Assembly: GCA_024721245.1 (NCBI GenBank)
Contig: CM045563.1
Location: 23,955,394 to 24,019,393 of the forward strand
Reading direction: 5' to 3'
DNA: 64,000 nucleotides
From: Mitragyna speciosa
Taxonomy: Eukaryota; Streptophyta; Magnoliopsida; Gentianales; Rubiaceae
Part shown: one piece after another, positions 38,498 through 49,300 of the stretch
Layout of the letters: each line of letters opens with the position of its first letter
Numbering within the stretch: the stretch's first letter is position 1
Position numbers and translations under genes: made by a program
The notes under the pieces: model-generated
Seen by the model: only the letters and a program-made list of their open reading frames with translations
Databases searched by the model: none
Told to the model about the DNA's origin: nothing

Positions 38498-38521
38498 ATC
38501 TGGTCTGGTCTGGTCTGGTCC
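38498..38521. repeat. Pentanucleotide repeat (tggtc)4
   Basis: Four perfect tggtc units about 230 bp downstream of the LSH stop codon, probably in or near its 3' untranslated region. Confidence 0.85.
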
Positions 38522-38752
38522 CCAACTGAATAAACAGTAGTAATCGGTAACAGTTTCATAGTTATGATTGAAGCCCACCTTAGAAGAAAGTAAAATTAAC
38601 TAACCCTAGTACAGTACAACTAACGAGTGACGAAACGACGACAACATAAGATCCAAAAAAAAATCAACAAGATTGCGAAAAGATCCATCATAGGCTGCAG
38701 GCATTAATTAATTTTCCAGACTAATTTTTACTTAGTTGAGATGAAGATGAAG

Positions 38753-39346
38753 TTAAGCATCATGATCACCTGATGCCGGGAGTGCTGGTGCTCCTGCAGA
38801 AGGCAGCAGCTGCTGCTGCTGCTGCTGTTGCTGTTGTGGGGGGCGCTTGCGCTTCTTCTTCTCATAGCTAATTCCTCTGGCTTTGGACTGCAGATCACGA
38901 ACCTCGCGTAAATACAGCCTCACAGCTCGAGCTCCAAAAGGGTTCGCTTCAGGCCTACCTCCATTTTCTTCGTAGGCAGCCCGGAGACGGCCAATAAGGG
39001 CATCTAGGCTTCCCCACGCTTGTCGAAGCGGGCAAGGGCAAGGCGCTGGAGGATTAGGATGGCCGTAGAAGGGACATATTGGGGTATGAACTTTGGTTTT
39101 CCCAAACTGGTCCAGGTAGCGAAGGAATTCAAGAACATGAGCTCCGCTGCAGCGGGAAAGCGCGAGAGGTGGCCTGTGGTTTTTGAGGTATTGCCCAAAA
39201 GTGTTCCAGTCACGACGTTTTTGATTCTCGTATCGGCTGGGGGTGGAAGCTGTGGATGAGGATGGTCCCGCAGATGTGCTGCTGTTGCTGTTGCCCGTGG
39301 CGTTCTCAGACTGGGATGTTTCCATATCTGCAAATGGATCCATCAT
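38753..39346 (-). CDS. ALOG/LSH family developmental regulator
   Basis: Nuclear regulator of the LIGHT-SENSITIVE SHORT HYPOCOTYL / Oryza G1 family, which acts at meristem-organ boundaries and in light-dependent growth. It is encoded by one uninterrupted exon of 197 codons. The ALOG domain is at about 38-165: RYENQKRRDWNTFGQYLKNH, the GAHVLEFLRYLDQFGKTKVH helix, the zinc-ribbon-like C...H...C.C segment (CPFYGHPNPPAPCPCPLRQA), and LIGRLRAAYEENGG. A basic nuclear signal KKKRKR follows at 163-168, then nine Gln (171-179) encoded by a CTG/CAG run that may vary in length. By eye it is nearest LSH3/LSH4. Start: ATG at 39346 opens the frame, but the third Met (39325) lies directly after a possible acceptor (ccatttgcag), so a leader intron with a start at METSQSENAT is a real alternative. 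Long GA tracts lie upstream. Confidence 0.95.
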   Translation of the reverse strand: MMDPFADMETSQSENATGNSNSSTSAGPSSSTASTPSRYENQKRRDWNTFGQYLKNHRPPLALSRCSGAHVLEFLRYLDQFGKTKVHTPICPFYGHPNPPAPCPCPLRQAWGSLDALIGRLRAAYEENGGRPEANPFGARAVRLYLREVRDLQSKARGISYEKKKRKRPPQQQQQQQQQLLPSAGAPALPASGDHDA

Positions 39347-39796
39347 CAGATATAAATTATATTACTAGCAACTACTACTGTTTTAATTTGGCCTAGCTAA
39401 CTAAAATGGTTTTCTTGGACATTAATCATTGAAGAGGGCTCCAAATGGAAGATCTGTGGCTAGTGACTGTGATGACTTAAACGTCTTACTCAATTTGTTT
39501 TAGTATTCGACCGGACTTTTAACTAGGGTTTCATTTGTCTTAAAGTAGGAAATAGGAAGGAGAAAAGAGATTCAGCTGCAGAGGAGGAGATGGTTTATGT
39601 TTTTTTTTTCCCCTTTTTATCTAGATGATGATATGGAGCAGGCTGCTGCAGCAGTACATGAGCATATAGAAGTAGTGTTAATTGAAAAGGGAAAGTGGGA
39701 ATACAATAAATAAATCTTGGTGGGCGAGGGTTGGGAGGTGTGGTGTTGTCGAGTGAGTGATGTATCAAAAGATTTCCATATTTGTGACAAGGGCTG

Positions 39797-39801
<5 letters not shown>

Positions 39802-39840
<39 letters not shown>

Positions 39841-39845
39841 GGGGG
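39802..39845. repeat. (GA)n tract joined to poly(G)
   Basis: About 14 GA units run straight into about 16 G. Read on the LSH coding strand this is poly(C) followed by (CT)n, roughly 450-500 bp upstream of the LSH start, in the leader or proximal promoter. GA/CT tracts are binding sites of plant BPC/GAGA factors; a role here is inferred from position only. Confidence 0.8.
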
Positions 39846-40147
39846 AGAAGGGAGGGCAACACAAGAAGAAGCAGAGTCTTGAAGCTGACTGGGAACCTAT
39901 GCTTGCTTATTCCAATCACAGGACTATGTGCTATTTGTATTGAATGGTGATGATGAATAATAATATTGATGAGATTGATGGGAAAGACTACTGATGAGAA
40001 AACTCGGCTGGGGATATGGAATTGAGTTGAGTGGAGTTTCTTTATTTGAGCAAATACTAGAAAATCTTGAATGACTGTAATGCTATGGATTTAGTAGCTT
40101 TGTTTTCTGGAAGTGTTAAGCCCACTGAGTTTTTTCCCAAAGTGGCC

Positions 40148-40149
<2 letters not shown>

Positions 40150-40185
<36 letters not shown>
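40150..40185. repeat. (GA)n tract upstream of LSH
   Basis: About 17 uninterrupted AG units around 810 bp upstream of the LSH start. It is the second GA tract in the LSH upstream region. Confidence 0.85.
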
Positions 40186-41325
40186 CTCAGTTGTCTTAGC
40201 TTAGGGCTTTTATGGCCATAGAAAGAAGTAGAGACAGTAGGATGACAAAGAATTGGGGTAATACAGTAAAATAGTATATTAAAGCTAACGGAGCAACATA
40301 TGACTTTGCCTCTCCACCAGCAGGGGATTGGACAGTTCCATTTGGAATGTCCAAAGTACCCTATTCTTCAGTTTACTCGCTACCTTTGGTGTTGTGAATT
40401 TCATCATTCAATCATCAGACACTGTAGCCCTTTTATTGTTGTATATTTTGCGCAAGTGAAGTGACTACTGCTGCTTTTTCCCTTTGATACTGTAGGAAAT
40501 GCACTCTGTTGCCCGGTAAACCAAAGAGTGCTGAAACCATGTTCGATCATCGGTTCAAACATTTATTTGGCAGCGATAGAATGATCAGTCGTATAGCAGA
40601 ATTCTGAATAGTGGTCGATTCTAAAAGGTACTAGTACTAGTTTGTACTCTGATCTTTGTTCCTTAATCTTCATACCTTCTTAAAGAAAACCATATATTCA
40701 TGATTGAAAGAGGAATGCAACTCATCCTAATTCCACCGATCAGCTGGAAAACAAGCGAAAAATGTCCATTTCCAGTTTCAGTATGGTTGAATAGCAAACT
40801 GACTGGTAGCATATAAATCTACCTTCTTTTCTTTTTTAATACTTTAAACTCTTGACGTCTTACATTTTAGCCCAACAAGCCTTTTAGTATGCTATCGGTA
40901 GTGGACAATTCGTGAAAGCACTTCAAAGTTAACAATATTAGGAGAAGATTTTAAGAGCATTTATACTCGATTTTTGTTTTGAAGAAGAAGAAGAAGATGA
41001 CCTTTTTCTTTTACATGTTAATATCTCTTGGACTAATTAAAAATTGGGAAGATTTATGAGTTCCAGACGGAGGAGAAATGCAGATTTGAATAGGTATTGC
41101 AAATAGAAAAATTTTAAGAAATAGGGTGTATTATTTCAATTGTTGGCGTATGTGCAACACAGCCTTTTCCCCTTTCCTCTTATAAATTATATTAATAATA
41201 ATTAGTGAGATGACTTACATGAGAAAAGTTATATACGCCATACATGTATACACACACTACTAAAATAAGTAAGTATAGCTTGAACTAAATGCAACTACCC
41301 AATTCCTACGCTATGGTGCTACATC

Positions 41326-42435
41326 CATCGTTTAAAGTCGGGGTCTCGGTAGCGGTCGCGGCGTATACCGTTTCACATCGGATTCGACACATCGATTACG
41401 GTCTCAGCGTGAGATGTATATTTTAAAATAATTTTTATTTTAAAAATTATAAATAATCATTTAAAATATAATACATGCTAAAAATAACTAAAAAAATTAG
41501 TAAAGAATTTTTTTAAAATGTACTATTTTTACCGATATAAAAAACAATATATATCTTTAAATAGTTAACGCAATACTATCACAAATAAAATTAAAATCGC
41601 ACATAACATAATTTTAAAAGTAACAATTGTATAAGCAAATAAAAGAGTAGTTAAAAATCTTCCGTAAGTTGGTTGTTAAAATTTTTTCATTTTTATTTCC
41701 TAATCTAGACAAATTTTCTATTTCTTTTCTTAATTAAAACCCTAAATTTTTTCTTTTTTCTTCTTTTTTTCTCTAATTCCCTATTCCCTCCCTCTCTCTC
41801 TCTCTCTCTCTAAAAACTACTTCCCGTAGCCCCTCCCCCTCTCTATCTCTCCCTCTCCTCTCCACCTACCACCCACCACCCACAGAGCAACCACTATCCA
41901 CCACCTCCTATGTCTCTGTCCCACCACCAATCACCCATTGCCTTCCTCTCCTCTTTGTCTCTTTCTTCCTCCTCCACCAACACAACACCTCCCTCTCTTT
42001 CCTCTCTCTAATCCATCACCCTCCATTAACGACCTCTTCTTTCCTCTGTTTCTCTGTCTCTCCCGGCCACCACCCACCGCCTCTCTGCCCCCTCCTCTCT
42101 CTGAACCTTGACCATCATCCATGGTTTTGTTTTGGTGGTGATTTGAGACTGTTTTGTGGTTGCCTTTGGCAAGTGGCTGTGGATTTGTGATTTGGTGTGT
42201 GATTTGGTGTGGTCAATGGCTGTTATACTAGTGGTTGTTGGTGGTCGTCCGTGGACTTTTTGATTTGGCTCGGTGTGACTTGGATAACTCGATCTTGACT
42301 CGGCCGAATTTCTCTGACTCGGGAACAACTCGGTCCGAGTCAACCAATTTTTAGTGAGTCTCCGGTCTCCGAATAGTATCAGAGCGGCTTTGAACCAGAG
42401 GCCTCCAGACGACTCGGCAGAATCTTTGAACCATG
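41326..42435. mobile_element. 1.11-kb TIR element with 8-bp target duplication
   Basis: The left end catcgtttaaag (41326) is matched in inverted orientation by the right end ctttgaaccatg (42435), 10/12 bases, with weaker similarity continuing inward (ctcggtagc versus ctgccgagt). Both sides carry the perfect 8-bp direct repeat gctacatc (41318-41325 and 42436-42443), as expected for a hAT-type insertion. Inside: a GC-rich left border, an AT-rich block (41.41-41.74 kb), a strongly pyrimidine-rich block (41.75-42.11 kb) with (CT)n, then a GT-rich block rich in gactcgg motifs. No transposase is visible, so it is non-autonomous. A Mutator-like element with an imperfect 9-bp duplication is the alternative. 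Confidence 0.65.
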
Positions 42436-42443
42436 GCTACATC

Positions 42444-45400
42444 AGGGCATTTTTGAGTCCTTAGTTTGAGAATTTACAAGAGAAAAGAAAAGAATAGAAA
42501 ATGTATGAGCTTCTTTCCAAGTGCTGGACACATATTGATGATTGGAAAGGTATAAAAGCATTTAGATTTATTTTCTCTTCATTTATCTCCGCATTTGGAC
42601 AACAACCTTTTTATCATTCAAGATTTCCAATTCGCTCTATTTCTTCTATGTTCTTTCCGATTGAAACCTTCCACCAATAGAAGAAAAAATTCAACTCTTC
42701 TCTTCCCCTTTTCTCTCTCAAAATCTCTATTTTTAAACAAAGGCTGAACGCAAATGTCACAAACACATTTCTTAACCAGAAAAAAGAAAAAAAAAATGAA
42801 CTCCTCGACCGCATAAATAGGGTTGTCTGTCTTGGATTTAAAATGGACTTGACTGGTTGTGTACTGAATAGATTTCTAACCAATCATTGTCGCCTCTTTT
42901 TTCTTGTCTAGTTATTTGGTCACTGTTAAATCTATCCATAATAATGTACAACGCTCTAAATATATGACTTTATAGTGATTAATCTCAAGTTTCAAGTGAT
43001 TGATAGGAAAATTTACAAAGTTGTTGTACTTGCTCAATACTAATGATACAGACATAAAGTAAAGGAAGATACAAAGGTTGATTTTAATTTCAATCCTTAG
43101 ATTTAAACATTTTTTAAATTCAAAAAAATTAATATGATAAATTGGTAGCATTTTAAGAACTTAATGAAGTTCCCAAAACTAACAAATTTACCTTGAGACA
43201 AATGCCAAAGATGTTGCATGAACAGCAAGACGAAAGTGTAATAGTGTACCTTGATACTTGAACATGGCCATTGATTGATGACTTCTTGAGCAAAGAAATT
43301 GTTTTGTTTTTATAGAGTAAGGCACAGAGATGAGTTCATCTCCAGAGCAACAACGTACCAGTTCTGAATATTAAAAGTTACTTCTGCTTGGTTTACTGAA
43401 CCTTTTTGTTGATAATAAACCTTTCCAAAAGAAGACACTTCACCCTTTAGCAACCATGTGTGGTACTATTCAGGGAAAGGACCAAGTGGAAGGTAAAAGT
43501 TCCAGAAATTCTAAATTCCGTCTAAATGATTGTTTTTTAGAGTGTTTTTTAAGAAATATTACTGTAACAACTTTAAAAATTCTTTTCGATGAATGTGTTT
43601 GTGAGATAAAAAGTTAATTAAAAAATATGCTTGAAGTTTCTAAAAAGCATATTTTTAAGAAACACAAACAAACAAATACAACTCTAAGTTGTAGCATAAA
43701 AGATCGTAAGAGTAATAGCAATTAGTAAGTCAATCTAAAGCTTCTGAATTATCATCTTTTTAATTTATACCCTGCATCTACCATGAAAGCTGTCTCAATT
43801 CTGGGGCTGCTGTTCTTAGTGTATATATGCACGTTCAAAGCACGATACCTATTTTATCTTTGAGCACACTGTACATTGAATTTAAAAAACGGGGAAAGGC
43901 TCTTTGAAAATTTGTGAGAGCTAAAGCCGAAAACATTAGGAATTGATGATTTAACTATTTGGATCAATACTTCATTCACAATAGTAAATGATTTTTTGAG
44001 ACCAAGTACAAAAGTGCTATAACGAAATTGTTTAGGATATGGCAGCATGCTATAAATTTGAAAGTGTTGTGTGTATTTTCGCCTGCTTTCTATTTTCCTT
44101 CTCTGGGTCCGATAAGTGTTTTCATGATGATGATTTGTTTTATATTTGTTCTTCTAATTAAAAAAAGCTTTTCTTTACTCTATATACTCAAGAAAAGCAA
44201 GGTGATTATTAATTGGTCTGACAAAATTATTATAGATGCCAACCGAGCCCATGATGAAGGACGACCAATCTAATTGAGTATCAACTACAACCTGAACGGG
44301 TCCAACTCTAGGATCTACAAGTTTAAACGATCTTGCCGGTGCCCCCTTGTCTGAAACAAAATCTGGCGGTGTATTATGCACATTGATAGCAAGCAAAGAC
44401 TACTGCTTTCTGGCCAGCTTCGTTAACAACGAAAATCTGTTTAAAATGGAGGGTTTATACATATATACAGCCTAAGACAGACAATTATGAACAGTTGTGC
44501 AACATCCCATGTGTAGTTTACATGGCATGTCAATAACAAAAATTGCAGATTTGACTGATCAAAAAAATTGAAAATTTTCATGTCCCTTAGCTCTTAAAAA
44601 GTGAAAGAACACCAGCTATCCCTTCTGTTCAAGAAGCTGCTTGTATATTAGATTAGGCTCTGAATGGCAAACATGGGATATTTTAAATTTGCTTGAGTAA
44701 AAAATTTCACTGAAAGTTCATGCTGACCAAGCGGAAGTTTATTAGACAGAATCAAACCAAACTATTCATTAATGAGTTCTTTCAGACAATGTTTTAACTT
44801 TAATGAGTTCTTTCAGACAATGTGTGGCTAAGGTTTTTTAAATGGTAAATGAATGGTTAGTACTTGTACTTACTATTAGTAGTGTCCTTTGTTTATTGCT
44901 TTGCTGGTGACCTGCCTTTCCCGATACTAATTAATAATCGGAAAATAATACTTAACAATCTGCTTTTAGATTTAGTTAAAGTGATCAGCTGGCAAAGTTC
45001 TCCAGTACTGTTTGATGTAGTGCAATATATATAATTTTTAATTTGGTTGATGCCTGAGAATATACATTTTCTACTGTGTGTCGAGAACCATTGGTAAAAA
45101 TGCTTTGTTGGTATGCATTCATAGGTTGGCATCCATGATTATGCTTTATCCACATTCACATTCCCCAAAAATTTTCTTCAAAACAAACATTCCCAAAAGA
45201 GCCAGCGTATGTATGAAAATCTCTTAATTCATGTACCAAGAAAAAAAAAAGGGACCACTCACATTTCCAAAACAAGTAAATTTTACAAATGTTGTAGGCT
45301 CTAGGACTTCCTTAAAAGAAATAAATAATTCCTATTAGAGACTGGTTGCATTCCCAATTCCTATTTCCAGGGATGCTGCTTCCTTTCCTCGTCGACCAAG

Positions 45401-46397
45401 CACACCCCATTTCCAGGAAATGCTTGACCAACTTTACTCACCAGTGCTATAGAATAGTTTATAATCTCGTCTTTAAGATGTGCCTACAAGATCCCTTGCT
45501 TGCTACAACTGGACAAAGCTTATATTAGAAAACAGGAAGAATATACTAACAAGAGAAGATCCCTCAGCTTGAATCCGTACGATCTAAGTGTTTTCCTTTC
45601 TAGAAAAAACATAGGATTTCATGCAAGTATCCATAATCTTCAAATAAAAATAACTAAAATGGGAATCTTATGTCTTGCTTTAAAACATAAAAGTACTACT
45701 TTTTCAGTTTCTCGGCTGCTCTTGTTGAAAAAAGTAGCACATAGTTACCAATCTAAGACAGCTAATTTTGAAATTGGCTCCCTACTGTTTGATACTTCAA
45801 GCATCATATCCTTTAATAAGGCCAAAAGTTTATGCCCTTTAACTAATATACCGAGGACTAAATTCAACAACATAAATTGAGAGGCACTGGAGGTGCCATC
45901 ACAGTTGGACCTCGAGGGCAAAAATCACTAGTAAAATTCAACAATACCAGCACTATAGTCAATTTATATTTCAGCAATCAAAATAAAAAAAAGGGGGAGG
46001 GGGGGGGGTGTTTAGCCATTCAGAAGTGTTTCCATGATCACACATCTCCTTTACACCAATAGAAGAAAACCTCAAACTCATTTTGCATCACAGACCATAA
46101 ACATTAACCACTTACAAAAGTTGAAGGATATATACACACACATATACATGCAGTACTCTGCTGGAGTCCATGGTAACTACAAAAAAAGAAACAAATGGCC
46201 ACAATTGCCAAGCTACAGAACAAAACAATCTACTTTCATTTGCAGGTCAAGTGAACACGACCTTGTTACAAATGGTACTAATTAAAACAGCTAAGACATT
46301 ACTCAATAAACAAAGGTGAATGAAACTCTCCTCAGCTGTTACTAGCATTAATAAGATAGCAGAGACAACCTCTGTTCATTTCTGTGAGTTTTCTCCC
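42444..46397. other. Intergenic, no gene recognised
   Basis: AT-rich DNA with poly(A) and poly(T) runs, a 31-bp tandem duplication near 44.77 kb and a poly(G) run near 45.99 kb. A 126-codon open frame at 45500-45880 (+) lacks any domain and begins at a non-ATG codon. The last few hundred bases probably include the U-box gene 3' untranslated region. Confidence 0.5.
44769..44823. repeat. 31-bp tandem duplication
   Basis: The block ttaatgagttctttcagaca followed by atgt occurs at 44769 and again at 44800. Confidence 0.8.
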
Positions 46398-49300
46398 TCA
46401 CGACTTCCCTCTCCCTGTAGCACTTTCCCGCTGTGCGCGGAAGTGGCTCAAAAGCTGTTGTGCCTGCATCAAACAAAGGAAGAGCAGCTAAGAACTCATT
46501 TTCTCTGCCTCCACCTAGACAGATTCAATAAACAATTCAGACTTCCCTCACTTCAAAGATAACTCCAAAACATATAGATTTCTCATCAAAAATTTATAAA
46601 AGAAAATGCCAAACTGTTTTTGCAAGTAAATATAGATTTCTCATCAGTAGAACAACATGGAGTCAATTGCTTTGGATCCAATTTTGTTTAATATATAAAT
46701 GGCCTCTGCAAATGGCACCGCCAAAAATTTCTGTTGAGGTCACTTAAAAGCCAATTTCATTTTCAGAGAATAGCAAAGATAACACCACATTCCATGCCTA
46801 TTGGATAATGTCTAATTCAGGTTAAGAAGACATATGGAAACTTAATGCTTCACAGTTTATATTGAAAATTGACCCTCGTCCCACGTTGTTTCCAATTGTT
46901 TAAAGATGTCAATTCAGCAACTTTGTACAATTGTGGCTAAACAAGTATCCAGTTTTGTATTCATTTCTACATGCATTTGTTCAGACATTTCATAGTACAC
47001 ACCAAGCAGAAAACAAATGAAATACAGCATGAAGTGAAAGAAAAGGAAAGAGCAAAACACTGCAAACCTTCTCTTTTGCTCTTGGAGTGCCAGACTGAGA
47101 CAATGCAACAAGAGGCGGGACAGCTCCTTCTTGCAAAACAAGCCGACAATACTTGGGACTGTTAATGCACAGCTGCAACAGGATTGAGGCAGCATTCTCC
47201 TTTCCACGCTGAGAGCCTGTCTCCACTGTCTCAACCAGCAAAGGTATTCCCCCTTCTCGAGCAATGGCTGAGCAACCCTCCGTAATAGTAGATAAATTTG
47301 CAAGAAGAGCAACAGCTTTATCAACCATTTCTTTCTCGGGGTCTAACAACTCCACCAGATATTTAACAGCGCCAGCCTGAACTATACGAGCCTTGTTTTC
47401 ATGAAGGATTGATAGGTTAAACAAGGCAGTAGCAGCATCTTTCTTCCCTCTAATAGTACCTGCTCCCAGAAGTTCAACTAACGCTTTAACTGCAGCTGAA
47501 CGACCAATTTTTGTCCTGTATTCTTCCAATACCGAGAGACTGAAAAGGCATGCAGCAGCATTCTCCTTTGCTCCAGCATTTCCTGTCCTCAAAACATGTA
47601 TTAATGGTTCCAGGGCTCCTCCTTCCGCAATTAGGGTTTTAATCTTTTCATTAATTGATAAATTTAGAAGTGCAGTTACGGCATGCTCTTGGGTTGGCTT
47701 CACACTTGAGTGTAGCAATGAAATCAATGGCGCAATAGCTCCACAATTACCAATGATAACACGATTATGCATGTTATGTTTTGCCAAAAACCGCAATTCT
47801 GCTGCAGCTGCAGTTTGCAATTCAGTTGATTGACTCTTCAAATCTTTAATGAGCTTGTCAACGTGAGAAGTTGAGGTTAGATCATTACACCTAGACTCAG
47901 AAGGAAGTGATAGTGATCTAGATGGATTATGATTTCCGTTCACAGCCAGTGTTTTGGCACTGTGATAATGCCTTCCAGTCAAAGAAGGACAATATTCAGG
48001 GTTCTTACGAAAAACAGATGTGGAGGAATCAGACACTATATCTCCTGATCTATCACTAACATTATCATGATTACTTGAGATCCTAGACAAATCAGGTGGA
48101 GCTGAAGGCAAAGAGTCAATGCTAGAGAGAGCACTTGATGTTGATTCGCTCCTGCTGTGAACATAAGAGTGTGAAGGGGAGTGATCAGACTTGTCGTCCT
48201 CCCTGACCTGACACACACGCAATTCCTCATCACAGAATCCATCAGAGCCATCAATCTTCTTTTCAGGATCATGTTTCACTTCAACAAAAGATCCTAATTT
48301 TGAATTCCCACCTTGTGAATTACATTGAACATTATCCACATGATTGAGATTCTCCGACTGAGATGTAATCGATGCAAGATCAAAGCACACAGGAGGGTTA
48401 GGAAGCTTTATTTTATTCTCCTCACACCAATTTGCTATCAGAGCCTTAACTGTATAGTTGGAAATAAGACCAGTGTGCGAGAGCTTTTGACGCATTTTAG
48501 GGCATATGTTTAGTCCATGATCAAGCCACTTCTGAATGGAAGTCCTCTCATAGGTTTGCCCAGATGCCACAATCACTGGATCCAACATTAGTTCCAAAGA
48601 CAAAGGACAAAGGAAATAGGAAGGGATCTTAATGCCATCTACAGACTTAAAGTTCTCGAGTTTAACCATCGTATCACGAATATGTGACATTAGGCCAATG
48701 ATATGGTTTACTTCTTCTAAATTCCCTTCCAGTTTATGGTCTTCTGCCTTCATTCTCTCCTTTTCCAGAGCAATACACTCATTCAACAGTTCTTCATTTG
48801 ATGCCAAGTTAAGTGACTCAATTATTGAAATAAGATGCTCAGAAGAAGGGATCTTTCCTTCTCTTTGTTGTTGAAGAGCCTCTTTTACATTGTGTGATAC
48901 TTTTTCCAGCTTTAAATGATGGAATTTCTGCATAAAGTGCTGAAACAGAGTACCTGAAACAAGTTAAACTCCAGGAAACCGGGCAGCCAATAAAATAATA
49001 TTATGTGGCCAAAAAAGTACTTCAATGAAAAGTACTTCAATGTACAGAGCAAAAGAAGCATATAAAACCAAAATTATTAAAAGGAGAATAAAGTTGCAGC
49101 CGTACCTGAGAATCACATTGGCTTTTGTTACATGTCAATTGCGAAAATCCAAATAGAATTTGTGAAATATTTAGTGAGATACTTTCTATGTTCTGCACCA
49201 ACAACTCACTTTGCATAACCTGGAGATAGCACAGCAAAAAGGAGAATAAAGGACCTTTCGAGATTTTATTCTTTTACAAGTCTCCTTTTTGTTCAACTTC

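Larger units (their letters stand above)
30881..38752. other. Long intergenic region without a recognised gene
   Basis: The first few hundred bases should hold the JmjC 3' untranslated region. The rest is non-coding: MITE-like ends near 32.93-33.07 kb, a poly(A) scar near 33.69 kb, a relatively GC-rich block at 33.82-34.22 kb, a SINE-like remnant at 35.17-35.36 kb and simple repeats. Open frames here are short, with no domain. Confidence 0.55.
39347..41317 (-). promoter_or_regulatory. LSH upstream region
   Basis: No coding frame is supported. It contains the two GA tracts listed separately and AT-rich DNA. The LSH transcript start is not visible but is likely within the first 600 bp upstream of the gene. 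Confidence 0.4.

Noticed and set aside
39595..39919. Ser/Leu/Pro-rich open frames (-) upstream of LSH
   Set aside because: They are translations of the CT/poly(C) tract in the LSH leader or promoter.
41931..42343. Arg/Gly-rich open frames on the minus strand
   Set aside because: They are products of the pyrimidine-rich block of the TIR element, not genes.
44175..44396. 73-codon open frame (-) with faint aspartyl-protease-like VDTQLDWSSF
   Set aside because: The similarity is too short and the catalytic DTG is not present; no neighbouring exons were found.
45500..45880. 126-codon open frame (+)
   Set aside because: It begins at a non-ATG codon, has no domain or splice context, and lies in AT-rich DNA past the U-box gene end. 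Chance is the simplest explanation.
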